NCBI GenBank assembly: GCA_028287235.1
Contig: JAQBQB010000009.1
Span: forward strand, 62,001-126,000
DNA length: 64,000 nt
Origin: Gemmatimonadota bacterium
GTDB taxonomy: Bacteria; Gemmatimonadota; Gemmatimonadetes; Gemmatimonadales; Gemmatimonadaceae
Reading direction: 5' to 3'
The position numbers were made by a program, and so were the translations under genes. Positions within the stretch are counted from its first letter, which is position 1, and each line of letters opens with the position of its first letter. Positions 31,389 through 41,658 of this stretch are shown one piece after another. The notes below the pieces were generated by a model. The model was not told the origin of the DNA and did not search any database. It saw only the letters and a program-made list of their open reading frames with translations.

Positions 31389-32423
31389 TCAGTACCCGGC
31401 GTGCTTGTCGACGACGTTCCGCAATGAGTCTCCTCGTAAGTATCGAGCCCAATTGTCGAGAAACAAGTCGAGCTGACGGGGCCAAAACCGTCCCGGCGAC
31501 ACCGGCGACGTGTGCGGCGTGAGCAGAACCTGTCGAAGCTGCCACAGGGGGCTGGTCGACGCCAGTGGCTCCTCCTTGAAGACGTCGAGCACCGCGCCGC
31601 GTAACCGTCCCGACTCGAGCCGCTCGACGAGCGCCGCGTCGTCGAGCATCGCGCCGCGCGCCACGTTGACGATGATCGCCGACGGCGGCAGCAAATCCAG
31701 GCGCTCGGCGGTGAGCAGCTGTGCGGTCTCGGGCGTCAGCGGCGCCGCGAGGATGATGACGTCGTGGTTGGGCAGCTCGGCGTCGAGCTGGTCGAGGGCA
31801 ACGACGCGCTCGAAGCCCGGCGGCGGCCCGAGCTCCACGCGCCGGCGAACACCCGTGCACCGCGCGCCGAGTGCGGTGAGTCGCTCCGCCGTCGCTGCGC
31901 CGAGTCCGCCGGTGCCCACGATGAGCGCGCGGACCGTGTCCATCTCGCGCAGCACCGAGTCGAGACGCACGAACGGCGTCTTGTTCCACTCGGCGCGCCG
32001 CTGCTGGTCGGCCGCGAAATCGAGCCCGCGCAGAAAGTGCAGCACGCCGCCCACGATGTACTCGGCGATCGGAATGGCGTGGATGCCGGCGGAGTTGGTC
32101 AACACCACGCTGCTCGCCATCATCTCAGGATGCAGCGACGTGACCACGCCGGCCGCAGCCGAGTGTACCCACTGCAGCTGTTTCGCCTCGAGAAACAACA
32201 GCCGCGGAATGCCGAATCCATAATAGATCTCGGCGTCGCGGACGGCGTCCATCACTTCGTCGCTCGGCCGCGGCGGACCGTCACCGTCCGAGCTCGTGGC
32301 CGCGTGAACGACGTGTACGCGCCAGCCCTTGGGCGTCGCCTCGAGGAGGCGGCGCTCTCCGTCGGCCGTCAGCGCCCAGTTTTTCGAGGTCGCCGCAAGG
32401 TCGACGACGAGCAAACGATCCAT
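31389..32423 (-). CDS. D-2-hydroxyacid dehydrogenase
   Basis: ALIVGTGGLGAATAERLTALG; SAIIVNVARGAMLDDAALVERL. Confidence 0.88.
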   Translation of the reverse strand: MDRLLVVDLAATSKNWALTADGERRLLEATPKGWRVHVVHAATSSDGDGPPRPSDEVMDAVRDAEIYYGFGIPRLLFLEAKQLQWVHSAAAGVVTSLHPEMMASSVVLTNSAGIHAIPIAEYIVGGVLHFLRGLDFAADQQRRAEWNKTPFVRLDSVLREMDTVRALIVGTGGLGAATAERLTALGARCTGVRRRVELGPPPGFERVVALDQLDAELPNHDVIILAAPLTPETAQLLTAERLDLLPPSAIIVNVARGAMLDDAALVERLESGRLRGAVLDVFKEEPLASTSPLWQLRQVLLTPHTSPVSPGRFWPRQLDLFLDNWARYLRGDSLRNVVDKHAGY

Positions 32424-33134
32424 TTAGTCCGTGGTGATGCTGACGACGTCTTGTTGGCTGCGCAGGAGGTCGATGAGCACGTCGAATTGCTTCGTCGCCC
32501 CGATCAGGTCGAGCTCAAATGTACGATCGGTGTCGTGCTCGTAGGTACGCCTGGTGAAAATATGGATGCCCTGTGACTCGATGATCTTCTGCAGCTCGTC
32601 GAAGGGCACGCCCGGCTTGACGCGCAGCGTTGCGTGGATGCGCCGGCGCTTCGCCATGAGCCGGTGCTCCACGGGACGAAGGCCCACGAGAATCCCCATG
32701 ATCACCAGCGTGCCGCCGCACGCCTCCACGTACGCTCCGGCCCCCACGGCGGCGCCGATCGCGCCGACGACCCAGATCGTCGCCGCGGTCGTGAGCCCGA
32801 CGACCGCGCCCCCGCCGTGTAGAATGGCGCCGGCGCCGAGGAAGCCGATGCCCGAGACAATCTGCGCGGTGATGCGCGTGGTGTCGCCGTACGGGCGCCC
32901 GTCGGGCGTGAAGCCGATCGTCGCCATGTCGACGGACAGCTGCGTGAACAGCGCGGCGCCCACGCAGATGAGGATGTTCGTCCGAAGTCCGGCGGGCTTT
33001 CCCGCCATCTCCCGCTCGAGACCAACCGCACCGCCGAGGACGGTGGCGAGTAGCAGCTTACCGAGAACGCTGAGCCGCAGCGTCTCGGCAAGCGTGGTCG
33101 CGGCCTGAGTCAGCTCCGCCGCAGCCACTACCAT
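32424..33134 (-). CDS. MgtC/SapB family protein
   Basis: LLATVLGGAVGLEREMAGKPAGLRTNILICVGAALFTQLS...RITAQIVSGIGFLGAGAI. Confidence 0.95.
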   Translation of the reverse strand: MVVAAAELTQAATTLAETLRLSVLGKLLLATVLGGAVGLEREMAGKPAGLRTNILICVGAALFTQLSVDMATIGFTPDGRPYGDTTRITAQIVSGIGFLGAGAILHGGGAVVGLTTAATIWVVGAIGAAVGAGAYVEACGGTLVIMGILVGLRPVEHRLMAKRRRIHATLRVKPGVPFDELQKIIESQGIHIFTRRTYEHDTDRTFELDLIGATKQFDVLIDLLRSQQDVVSITTD

Positions 33135-33149
33135 CTGTGCCGGCCGCGA

Positions 33150-33410
33150 TCACCGCCCGTCGAGATCCCGTACGTCCGCGGGCGACGTGTCGGGCGACGA
33201 ATCGCCGTAGCTGATGCTGCGCGCCTGTTCTTCGAGCTGGGCCTCTGTCGCGTCGTCGGGCTCGGTCGGAGTGGCAAACGTGCGGAACACCGTGCCGCCG
33301 CACTTCTCGCATGTCACGGCGTTGGGGACCGCTTTGTCGTAGAACTTCTCGTTCCCGCAGGTAATGCACACCAGCGTCACGAGCCCAGTGGGCCCAGTAT
33401 CATCAGCCAT
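33150..33410 (-). CDS. Small zinc-ribbon protein
   Basis: CITCGNEKFYDKAVPNAVTCEKCGGTVFRTF. Confidence 0.75.
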   Translation of the reverse strand: MADDTGPTGLVTLVCITCGNEKFYDKAVPNAVTCEKCGGTVFRTFATPTEPDDATEAQLEEQARSISYGDSSPDTSPADVRDLDGR

Positions 33411-33515
33411 TGGTCGCTCACGTTGAGTTCGCGACCGAGCGTTGCAAGAGCCATGCGGCGCGAGAAAAGATGCGGGCTCGGCTGTTGCGGCGCTAGAGAA
33501 AAAGCAGCGAACGCA

Positions 33516-34022
33516 TTATCCGAAGTTCGGACTCTGGATCGCCTCGAACACGATCTGCATCCCGATCAACCCCAGCGGAATGAGCGCATTGATCGCGCGC
33601 CGTCTCGATACCGCCGGCAACGACCTGGTGTACACGAGCCAGCACGCCACGATGAGCGCACTCTCGACCAGGATGTCGCCGAGGGGATGCGCGTAGAGCA
33701 ACAACCCCACTGTCGGACCGCCGGGCCAGGTCGGCTTGAGTCCCGTGATGAAGTCCGCCGGCCAATGCGACACGTAGGTCAGCCACACCACGAACGCGTC
33801 GAGCTTCACGCGCGACAGCGCAAAGTAGATCAGCGCGACGGCCGTCGCGCCGATACCGACCGATACGAGCGAGTGCGAGATCTCGCGGTTGTAATGATGC
33901 AGCGCGTCGGCGAACAGCTCGATCCAATCGGGAGCGAACGCGACGGGAACGAGCAGTGCGAGCGGGATGCTTGGCCGCTTCGCCTTGGCGAGCAGCGCGA
34001 GAGCGGCGTGGCCGGCGAACAC
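33516..34022 (-). CDS. Membrane protein (metal-dependent hydrolase/YdjM-like)
   Basis: GHAALALLAK...FAPDWIELFADALHHYNREISHSLVS; several TM helices; GTG start. Confidence 0.65.
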   Translation of the reverse strand: MFAGHAALALLAKAKRPSIPLALLVPVAFAPDWIELFADALHHYNREISHSLVSVGIGATAVALIYFALSRVKLDAFVVWLTYVSHWPADFITGLKPTWPGGPTVGLLLYAHPLGDILVESALIVACWLVYTRSLPAVSRRRAINALIPLGLIGMQIVFEAIQSPNFG

Positions 34023-34157
34023 TCAGCGCGTCCGCCGGAGCAGGCGGTCGAGCACGGTCAACCACATCCACGGTAGGAGGAGAGCGGCCGCGATCACGGA
34101 CGAGCCGAGACGTTCAAATCGGTCGCGCTGGTCGCTTCTTCTGCGCGCACTCCTCAC
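34023..34157 (-). CDS. Possible 44-aa membrane miniprotein
   Basis: GTG frame VRSARRRSDQRDRFERLGSSVIAAALLLPWMWLTVLDRLLRRTR* lies between two coupled genes; not in the ORF track. Confidence 0.3.
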   Translation of the reverse strand: MRSARRRSDQRDRFERLGSSVIAAALLLPWMWLTVLDRLLRRTR

Positions 34158-34284
34158 ACAGCGTCGCGCTGGCGTTGAGCCGGGCGCCGCAACAGCCGCA
34201 GAGATTGTAGAACCGAACCCCGTTCGGCGTCACGTCGCGATGAATCGCCGACGCGTAGCTCGTGCTGGCGAAGTTGATGAACAT
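34114..34284 (-). CDS. Small zinc-ribbon protein (56 aa)
   Basis: MFINFASTSYASAIHRDVTPNGVRFYNLCGCCGARLNASATLCEECAQKKRPARPI with CxxC...CxxC. Confidence 0.55.
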   Translation of the reverse strand: MFINFASTSYASAIHRDVTPNGVRFYNLCGCCGARLNASATLCEECAQKKRPARPI

Positions 34285-34509
34285 CGGGGTGACCACCGAA
34301 TGACGCGCACGGCGGTAAGGCTTCCAGGCTGTGACACGCGCAAGAAGACGCCGAAAGAACTGCCGAGGAGAAAACTGCATGGCACGCCGGGAATGAGCCG
34401 CGCACTTCCACGTTCCTCGCCGGCAGCGCGCGGCGGCGAAACCGGCGGCGAGAGCGGAGGCCCAAAATGCACGGCTCATGCCGAATCCCCGCACGCCGGG
34501 CAACTCCGA

Positions 34510-35523
34510 TCAAAAACCCATCCGCTCGCGAACCACGTCAATTGTTTCGCGCGCCAGGCGCCGGCACCGGTCGGCGCCCGCGGCGAGCGCGTCGTCGACC
34601 GCTTTCGGATACGCCGCGAGCTCGACGGCCCGCCGCCGGATCGGCACCAACTCGGTCTCCATCGACTCGGCCAACACCTTCTTGCAATCGATGCAGCCCC
34701 ACCCGGCCGTGCTGCACTGCACCGCGACATGCTCCACCGTCTCGGGCGAGCTGAACGCCTTGTGCAGATGGAAGATGTTGCACACCTCGGGCGTGCCGGG
34801 GTCCGTCTTCCGAATGCGCTTGGGATCGGTGACGGCCGGACGCAGCTTCGCCCAGATCGACTCGGGCGGCTCGAGCAGGCCAATGGTGTTGTTCATCGAC
34901 TTCGACATCTTCGCCTGGCCGTCGAGTCCCATGATGCGGCGCATGGGCGTGAGCAGCGGCTTGGGCTCCGGAAAGAATTCTTCACGCTCCTCGGCGCCGT
35001 CTTCCGTCGTCTTGCCGGTGGCGCGCGCGAACATCGCGTTCCAGCGGCGCGACACGACGCGCGACAGCTCGAGATGCTGCACCTGATCCTCGCCCACCGG
35101 CACGAGGTCGGCGCGATAGAGCAGAATGTCGGCGGCCTGGAGCACCGGGTAGTTCAGCAGGCCCGCCGTCACGCTCTCCTGACGCGCCGACTTCTCCTTG
35201 AACTGCGTCTGGCGCTCGAGCTCTCCGAGGGGCGTGATGGTGTTGAGAAACCACGCAAGCTCGGTATGTTCCGGTACCTGCGACTGCACGAAAAGTGACG
35301 CGACGTTCGGATCGATGCCCGCCGAGAGCAGCGACACCGCCATCTCGCGCCGGCGCACGCGGAGTCGCTCGGGGTCGTACTGCTGCGTGATCGCGTGGTA
35401 GTCCACGATGCAGAAGATCGACTCGAACTCGTGTTGGAGCTGCGTCCAATTCTTGACCGCCCCGAGGTAGTTGCCAATGTGCAGCTCCCCGGACGGCTGA
35501 ATTCCACTGAAAATCCGTGACAT
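34510..35523 (-). CDS. trpS: Tryptophanyl-tRNA synthetase
   Basis: SGIQPSGELHIGNYLGAVKNW (HIGH-type); MGLDGQAKMSKSMNNTI (KMSKS). Confidence 0.97.
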   Translation of the reverse strand: MSRIFSGIQPSGELHIGNYLGAVKNWTQLQHEFESIFCIVDYHAITQQYDPERLRVRRREMAVSLLSAGIDPNVASLFVQSQVPEHTELAWFLNTITPLGELERQTQFKEKSARQESVTAGLLNYPVLQAADILLYRADLVPVGEDQVQHLELSRVVSRRWNAMFARATGKTTEDGAEEREEFFPEPKPLLTPMRRIMGLDGQAKMSKSMNNTIGLLEPPESIWAKLRPAVTDPKRIRKTDPGTPEVCNIFHLHKAFSSPETVEHVAVQCSTAGWGCIDCKKVLAESMETELVPIRRRAVELAAYPKAVDDALAAGADRCRRLARETIDVVRERMGF

Positions 35524-36365
35524 CCGGTCAACATAATACCAGTCGGGCGCTGCTGGCGACTTGCGTGGCCGCGGCGGCGCGCGCGGCGGAGATCATTCGC
35601 CACGGCGCGGCGAACCGCGGCGCGCTTCACTGGGAGAACAAGTCGGCGTCGGACTTCGTGAGCGAGGTCGATCGCAACGCGGAGCAGGCGATCAACGAGG
35701 TCGTCGCGAGCCGTCATGCCGACGCGCGCGTGCTCGGCGAGGAATTCTCGCCGGCGATGACCGATCGCACGGGGCTCGTCTTCGTGGCCGACCCGCTCGA
35801 CGGGACGACGAACTTTCTTCACGGGTTCCCGTGGTACGCCGTGTCGATCGCGGCGCTCGTCGACGACGAGACGCTGGCCGGCGTGGTGCTCAACGTGGCG
35901 AACGGCGACCTGTTCTCGGCGACCGCGGGCGGCGGCGCGCGCATGGGCGGGCAGCCGATCTCCGTGTCGCCGATCACCGAGCCGACCCGCGCGCTGATCG
36001 GCACCGGATTCCCGTTCAAGGACGGCTCCCGCGTCGATGAGTATTTGCGCGTGCTGCCGCGGATCATGGTCGAAACGGCGGGCATTCGCCGCCCCGGCGC
36101 CGCCGCGCTCGACCTCGCCGACGTGGCCTGCGGGCGATTCGAGGCGTTCTGGGAGCTCACGCTCGCGCCGTGGGACATCGCGGCGGGCATGCTGCTCGTG
36201 CGCGAGGCTGGAGGAATCGTGACCGATCTGTCGGGCGCGCCCGCGAAAGTTGGACATACGGGACTCGTCGCCGGCAATCCAACGATGCACGCGTGGCTGC
36301 TCGAGCGGGTCGGGACTCCGAGCGGCGGGCGTCCCGAAGCACCGGGACCCGGATTCACCGAATAG
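35517..36365 (+). CDS. Inositol monophosphatase family protein
   Basis: GEEFSPAMTDRTGLVFVADPLDGTTNFLHGFPWYAVSIA; WELTLAPWDIAAGMLLVREAGG; true start may be GTG 35565. Confidence 0.93.
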   Translation: MTSGQHNTSRALLATCVAAAARAAEIIRHGAANRGALHWENKSASDFVSEVDRNAEQAINEVVASRHADARVLGEEFSPAMTDRTGLVFVADPLDGTTNFLHGFPWYAVSIAALVDDETLAGVVLNVANGDLFSATAGGGARMGGQPISVSPITEPTRALIGTGFPFKDGSRVDEYLRVLPRIMVETAGIRRPGAAALDLADVACGRFEAFWELTLAPWDIAAGMLLVREAGGIVTDLSGAPAKVGHTGLVAGNPTMHAWLLERVGTPSGGRPEAPGPGFTE

Positions 36366-36409
36366 ATTCCCTGCGCCCACCCAACCGCTCATCCTCTCAT
36401 CCTGGCTCT

Positions 36410-37933
36410 ATGAAGCTCGTCGAGTGCGTCCCCAACTTCTCCGAAGGCCGCCGTCCCGAGATCGTCGCCAAGATTCGCGACGCGATCGCGTCAGTCGAGG
36501 GCGTCGCGATTCTCGACGTCTCGTCGGACACGTCGCACAACCGCACCGTCGTGACCTTCGTGGCGCCGGTGGAGAATGCGGTCGACGCGGCGTTCGCGGG
36601 AATTCGGGAGGCACGGGCGCACATCGATCTCACGACGCACACCGGCGAGCATCCGCGGATGGGCGCGACCGACGTCGTGCCCTTCATTCCGCTCGAAGGC
36701 ACGACGATGGAAGACTGCATCGTCCTCGCCCGCACCCTCGGCGAGCGCGTGGGACGCGAGCTCGAGATTCCCGTGTTCCTGTACGAGCGCGCCGCGAGCA
36801 CGCCGGCGCGCGAGAATCTCGCCGACGTGCGCCGCGGACAGTTCGAGGGCATTCGCGACGAGATGAATGCCGGCGCCGCGAATCGCATCCCGGATTTCGG
36901 TCCTCCGCGCATCCACTCCACGGCGGGCGCCGTCGCGATCGGCGCGCGCCCCTTCCTCGTCGCGTTCAACGTCTACCTCGGACCGGCGCAGAACATCGAC
37001 GTCGCCAAGGCGGTCGCGAAAGCGGTGCGCGGGTCGTCGGGCGGACTGCGCTACGTAAAGGGCCTGGGTCTCGAGGTCGACGGCCAGGCACAGGTGTCGA
37101 TGAACCTCGTCGACACCGAGAAGACGCCGCTCTATCGCGCCTTCGAGATGGTGAAGATGGAATCGGAGGCGCTCGGCGTGTCGCCCACGTGGAGCGAGAT
37201 CGTGGGCGTGGTGCCGGAGCGCGCGCTGTTCGACACGGCGGCGCGCCACATCCAACTGCGTGACTTCAAGCCCGACATGGTCCTCGAGCACAAGGTGCGC
37301 TCGGCCATCCAGGGCGGCGAGTCGCTGACCAGCTTCGTCGCGTCGGTCGCGTCGCCCTCTCCTACGCCGGGCGGCGGCAGCGTCGCCGCGCACGTCGGCG
37401 CGCTCGGCGCCGCGCTGGCGCAGATGGTCGCCGGCCTCACCGTGGGGAAGAAGAAGTACGCGGCCGTCGAAGCGGACATGAAGGAGATCGGCCTCCAGGC
37501 CGCGGGGCTCGTGAACACGCTTTCCGCGCTCGTCGCCAAGGACGCCGATTCGTATAGCGCGGTGTCCGCGGCCTACAAGCTTCCGTCCGAGCCCGAAGAA
37601 GCGGCGCACAAGCGCAAGGCCGCGATTACCGATGCGCTGCTCGGCGCGGCGGAAGTTCCGCTCGAGACGGCGCGCGCGTGCATGCAGGTCGCCGAGCTCG
37701 CCGCGGCGTGCGCGACGAAGGGCAACACCAACGCCGTGTCGGATGCCGGCGTCGCCGCGCTGCTCGCCGACGCGGCGTGCCGGGGCGCCGTCTACAACGT
37801 GCGAATCAATGTCTCGTCGCTCGAGGACAAATCGCGCGGCGCGGGGCTCGTCGGCGAGGCGAACAAGATTCTCGCCCAGACGCGCGCGTACGTCGATCGC
37901 GCGACCGCGGCAGTGGACAACGCTATTGGCTAG
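36410..37933 (+). CDS. ftcD: Bifunctional glutamate formimidoyltransferase / formimidoyl-THF cyclodeaminase
   Basis: VECVPNFSEGRRPEIVAKI...YVKGLGLEVDGQAQVSMNLVD; C-terminal SPTPGGGSVAAHVGALGAALAQMV cyclodeaminase domain. Confidence 0.95.
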   Translation: MKLVECVPNFSEGRRPEIVAKIRDAIASVEGVAILDVSSDTSHNRTVVTFVAPVENAVDAAFAGIREARAHIDLTTHTGEHPRMGATDVVPFIPLEGTTMEDCIVLARTLGERVGRELEIPVFLYERAASTPARENLADVRRGQFEGIRDEMNAGAANRIPDFGPPRIHSTAGAVAIGARPFLVAFNVYLGPAQNIDVAKAVAKAVRGSSGGLRYVKGLGLEVDGQAQVSMNLVDTEKTPLYRAFEMVKMESEALGVSPTWSEIVGVVPERALFDTAARHIQLRDFKPDMVLEHKVRSAIQGGESLTSFVASVASPSPTPGGGSVAAHVGALGAALAQMVAGLTVGKKKYAAVEADMKEIGLQAAGLVNTLSALVAKDADSYSAVSAAYKLPSEPEEAAHKRKAAITDALLGAAEVPLETARACMQVAELAAACATKGNTNAVSDAGVAALLADAACRGAVYNVRINVSSLEDKSRGAGLVGEANKILAQTRAYVDRATAAVDNAIG

Positions 37934-38364
37934 CGCCGGTCGGAGAGCGCGCTGCGAATGAGGTTCGCCGCGTCCTCCAACTCCGGTCGTTGCGGCAACC
38001 GTCCGAACTCCGGTGGGAACTTCAACGCGAATCCGTCGTTTCGATACGCGGGAAAGACGTGCATGTGCACGTGCAGCACCTCCTGGCCGGCAGCTACGCC
38101 GTCGGCCAGGAGCATGTTCACCCCTTCGCAGCGAAGCCCCGAGGCACGGAGCGCGCCGTCGAGCTCGTGCGCCACGCGCATCATCTCCGCGGCCGTGTCG
38201 CTCGAAACGTCGGGAAAAGATTCCGCGTGCTCCTTGGCCACGACGAGCACGTGTCCGGTCGTCAGCGGACGGATGTCCATGAACGCCACACACCGCTCGC
38301 CCTGATGGATCCACGTCACGGGTAGCTCGCCCGCGATGATCTGGCAGAAGACGCAGTCCGACAT
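37930..38364 (-). CDS. HIT family protein
   Basis: DCVFCQIIAGELP; HVHMHVFPAY (HxHxH). Confidence 0.95.
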   Translation of the reverse strand: MSDCVFCQIIAGELPVTWIHQGERCVAFMDIRPLTTGHVLVVAKEHAESFPDVSSDTAAEMMRVAHELDGALRASGLRCEGVNMLLADGVAAGQEVLHVHMHVFPAYRNDGFALKFPPEFGRLPQRPELEDAANLIRSALSDRR

Positions 38365-38396
38365 TCACACCTCTCCAGGTGAGCGGAGCACGACGG

Positions 38397-39485
38397 CTAG
38401 CGCGCGGTTCGTCCTGCACGCGCGAGCGCCGCGCGCGATGCGCGAGCGTTCCACCACATGAGGAATCCGCTGACGCCCTGTAGCGCGAGCACGAGCGCGG
38501 CCAGCAGCCACACGACCTCCGTGGGCTTGCCCATCAGATCGCCGGTGTGCGCCGAGCGCAACACATTCGCCAGCCGTGTGCCCGGCTGCGCCGAACGCGT
38601 GCTCGCGGCGAGCAGCACCGTGCCGCGATAGCGATCCACCATCACGCGGCTCCGCCCGCCCGGTGTGAAGTCGCCCGGAAAGCGCATCGCCGCGGTGAAC
38701 GGCTGATCACGTTTGGGCGGAAGCGAGAGAAAGGTGACGCTCGCTCCCGGCAGCGTCGCGAGCGCGATGTGATACAACGAGTCGGCCGAGATCTGCGGCG
38801 CAACGCCAAGCGGCTCGTATTGATCGAGCATCTCCGGCGGCGGCGTGCGATCCAGCATGTACATCAACTTGTTCAACGCACCGTAGTGGATCACGAGCCC
38901 GCTCGCCGTGATCACGACGAGCACCACTGCCGCGATGGCGCCGAGCGAGTGGTGGAGATCGAACACCACCCGCTTCCACGACGCCGACCAGCGCACGCGC
39001 CAGATCTTGTCGCGCCACCAGATGTAGACGCCGCTCAGCACCAGCAGCAGCGACACGATCGTCGCGATGGCCACGATCTCGCCGCCGATCTTGCTCGCCA
39101 GCAGCGTCACGTGGAGCACGTGCAGACGGCGAGGCAGCGTCGCGTTCCATTCCGCGATCGTGCGCGTGCCGCGCACGCTGCCGGCATACGGATCGACGAA
39201 CACCTGCGTGCCGCCCGCCTGCACCAGGTACGCGCGGTCGGGCACCGGCGAGATCGTGACGCCCGTGACCGGCGACTTGGGCACCGCCGCATGCGCGCGG
39301 GCGAGGATCGTGTCGAGCGACAGCACCGTGGCACCGGGCGTCACGCGCCACAGCTCGGGGTGCATGCCGCGGTCCATCGCGCCCTCGAACACCAGCGCGC
39401 TTCCGCTCAGCGAAACGACGAGAATGACGATCGTGGCCGCCAGCGCGACCCAGCGATGGAAGACGAGAAAGAATCGATGAATCAT
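38397..39485 (-). CDS. PepSY-associated TM helix protein
   Basis: HRWVALAATIVILVVSLSGSALVFEGAMDRGMHPELWRV; DLHHSLGAIAAVVLVVITASGLVI. Confidence 0.9.
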   Translation of the reverse strand: MIHRFFLVFHRWVALAATIVILVVSLSGSALVFEGAMDRGMHPELWRVTPGATVLSLDTILARAHAAVPKSPVTGVTISPVPDRAYLVQAGGTQVFVDPYAGSVRGTRTIAEWNATLPRRLHVLHVTLLASKIGGEIVAIATIVSLLLVLSGVYIWWRDKIWRVRWSASWKRVVFDLHHSLGAIAAVVLVVITASGLVIHYGALNKLMYMLDRTPPPEMLDQYEPLGVAPQISADSLYHIALATLPGASVTFLSLPPKRDQPFTAAMRFPGDFTPGGRSRVMVDRYRGTVLLAASTRSAQPGTRLANVLRSAHTGDLMGKPTEVVWLLAALVLALQGVSGFLMWWNARASRAALARAGRTAR

Positions 39486-39489
39486 GAGA

Positions 39490-40902
39490 TCACGGTTTGC
39501 GTGCGACGTCGAGCAGCGTCTGGTAGATCATCTCCGTGCCCTGCCTCAGCGACGCGACGCTCACCTTCTCGTCGTTCCCGTGCATCCGCGTCAGTTCGTC
39601 GGCGTCGATCGGATAGGGATAGATGCCGTACACGGGCACGTTCTTCGTCCGCCACGCGCCGGCATCCGTGCCCGCCTGGAAGAGATAGGGTGTCACCTCG
39701 GCGCCGGGAAACTGCGCCTTCGCCGCGTGCTCGAGCGCGCGATAGAGGTCGGTGTTCACGGGCGAAACGGGGGTCGCGGCGAACGTCCGGCTGCCGATGC
39801 TCAGCTCCACGCTCGGGTCGGCGACGACGCGCGTGAGCTCCGCAACGAGCGCCGCGGGATCGCTCCCCGGAATCATCCGCAGGTTGATCGTCGCTTGCGC
39901 CGAACCCGGGATGACGTTCGCTCTGAATCCGCCGTTGATGATCACCGGCGCGATCGTGTTGCGGATGAGCGAATGCAGCAATGGATCCCGGCTCACGATC
40001 GAGTCGGCCTTTCTCGCTCTAACCGGATCGGCGCCGACCACGTCGCGCAGGTAGCCGGACATCGGTGCGGTGCTCGTCCGCGATAGCGCGCCGAAGAACT
40101 GCCGCGTCTCCGGCGTGATCGTGAGCGGAGTTTCGTACGTGGAGATCTTGGCCAGCGCGCGCGACAGCGCGAAGATCGCGTTGTCGGGCCGCGGCATCGA
40201 CGAGTGCGTCGACGTTCCGCGCGCGGTGACGGTGAGCGGAATCGACGCCTTGTCCGCCGTCGACACGCTCACGTACCGCACCTTGCCGTCGTCGCCCTTC
40301 ATGATCCACCCGCCCTCGTTCAACGCGAACTCGGCGTCGATGTCGGCCCAGTGTTCGCGCGCCAGCCAGGTGGTGCTGTACGGCCCGCCTCCCTCCTCGT
40401 CCGCCTCGGCCACGAAGATCACGTCGCGCGCGAGCGGGATCTTGCGCTCGGCGAGCATCATCGCGGCTCGGGCAAAGACGGCCATGCCGCCCTTGAAGTC
40501 GATCGCCCCGCGGCCGTAGACATGGCCGTCCTTCTCGACGCCCGCGAATGGATCGAGACTCCACTTCTCGCGCTCGACGCCCACGACGTCCGCGTGCGCG
40601 GCGAGCAGCACCGGCCGCTTGCTGCCGTCGCCCTTGAGGCGCGCGATGATGATCGCCTTGCCGGTGTCGGCCGTCTGAAGAACCTTGACCTCGAAGCCAA
40701 GCGCCCTGAATCGAGGCGCGAGCAGCTCGGCGATTCCGCGCACGTTCCCCGGCGGGTTGCTCGTGTTGACGCGAATGAGCTCGCCGAGGAGCGCGGCGGT
40801 GGAGTCGCGGCTCGGCGCTTGCCCGAGTGCGATGGCCGGCACGGCGCCGGGGAAAATGAGCGAACAAATGATCGATAGACGAACGACGGACGAATGACGC
40901 AT
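39490..40902 (-). CDS. M20/M25/M40 family metallo-hydrolase with signal peptide
   Basis: VLLAAHADVVGVE, YGRGAIDFKGGMAVFA, VAEADEEGGG. Confidence 0.92.
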   Translation of the reverse strand: MRHSSVVRLSIICSLIFPGAVPAIALGQAPSRDSTAALLGELIRVNTSNPPGNVRGIAELLAPRFRALGFEVKVLQTADTGKAIIIARLKGDGSKRPVLLAAHADVVGVEREKWSLDPFAGVEKDGHVYGRGAIDFKGGMAVFARAAMMLAERKIPLARDVIFVAEADEEGGGPYSTTWLAREHWADIDAEFALNEGGWIMKGDDGKVRYVSVSTADKASIPLTVTARGTSTHSSMPRPDNAIFALSRALAKISTYETPLTITPETRQFFGALSRTSTAPMSGYLRDVVGADPVRARKADSIVSRDPLLHSLIRNTIAPVIINGGFRANVIPGSAQATINLRMIPGSDPAALVAELTRVVADPSVELSIGSRTFAATPVSPVNTDLYRALEHAAKAQFPGAEVTPYLFQAGTDAGAWRTKNVPVYGIYPYPIDADELTRMHGNDEKVSVASLRQGTEMIYQTLLDVARKP

Positions 40903-40917
40903 ATCGGAGTTGGGGGG

Positions 40918-41658
40918 ATGAAGGTGGCGCCAACATACCTCGGAACGGCCGGCTGGTCACTCCCCAGGGCGGTCCAAGAGTCCTTTCCCGCGCCGGGCTC
41001 GCACCTCGTGCGCTACGCGACGCGCTTCTCCGCCGCCGAGATCAACTCCTCCTTCTATCGGTCGCATCGGCCGTCGACCTACGAGCGGTGGGCAGATGCC
41101 GTTCCGTCGTCGTTCCGCTTTTCCGTCAAAGTCCCGAAGACGATCACCCACGAGAAAGCGCTCGCCGGCGCACGCGACGACATTGAGAATTTCCTCATCG
41201 AGCTCGCGCCGCTGGGCGAGAAGTTGGGCTGCCTGCTCGTTCAGCTGCCGCCTAAGCTCGAGCTGAATGCACGAGCGGCGAACGCGTTCTTCACTCTCCT
41301 GCGCGACCGCTACGCAGGCCCCGTGGTCGCCGAGCCGCGTCACGCGAGCTGGTTCACCGCGAAGGGCGACGCGCTGCTGGCGCGCCATCAGGTCGCCCGC
41401 GTCGCCGCCGATCCGGCGCGCGTCCCGGAGGCCGCGCGTCCCGCGGGCTGGCCGCGTGTCGTGTACTACCGGCTGCACGGCGCGCCGCGAATGTACTACT
41501 CGTCGTACGATCGCGACTATCTCGCCGAGCTCGCGACGCACCTCGAGGCGGCGCGCCGCGAGACGGATGCCGTGTGGTGCATCTTCGACAACACGGCGTC
41601 GGGCGCGGCCGCGGCGAACGCGCTCGAGATGACGGAGTTGCTCAGCGCCGGCGCGTAG
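40918..41658 (+). CDS. DUF72 domain-containing protein
   Basis: YLGTAGWSLPRAVQESFP...EINSSFYRSHRPSTYERWADAVPSSFRFSVKVPKTITHEKAL. Confidence 0.94.
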   Translation: MKVAPTYLGTAGWSLPRAVQESFPAPGSHLVRYATRFSAAEINSSFYRSHRPSTYERWADAVPSSFRFSVKVPKTITHEKALAGARDDIENFLIELAPLGEKLGCLLVQLPPKLELNARAANAFFTLLRDRYAGPVVAEPRHASWFTAKGDALLARHQVARVAADPARVPEAARPAGWPRVVYYRLHGAPRMYYSSYDRDYLAELATHLEAARRETDAVWCIFDNTASGAAAANALEMTELLSAGA

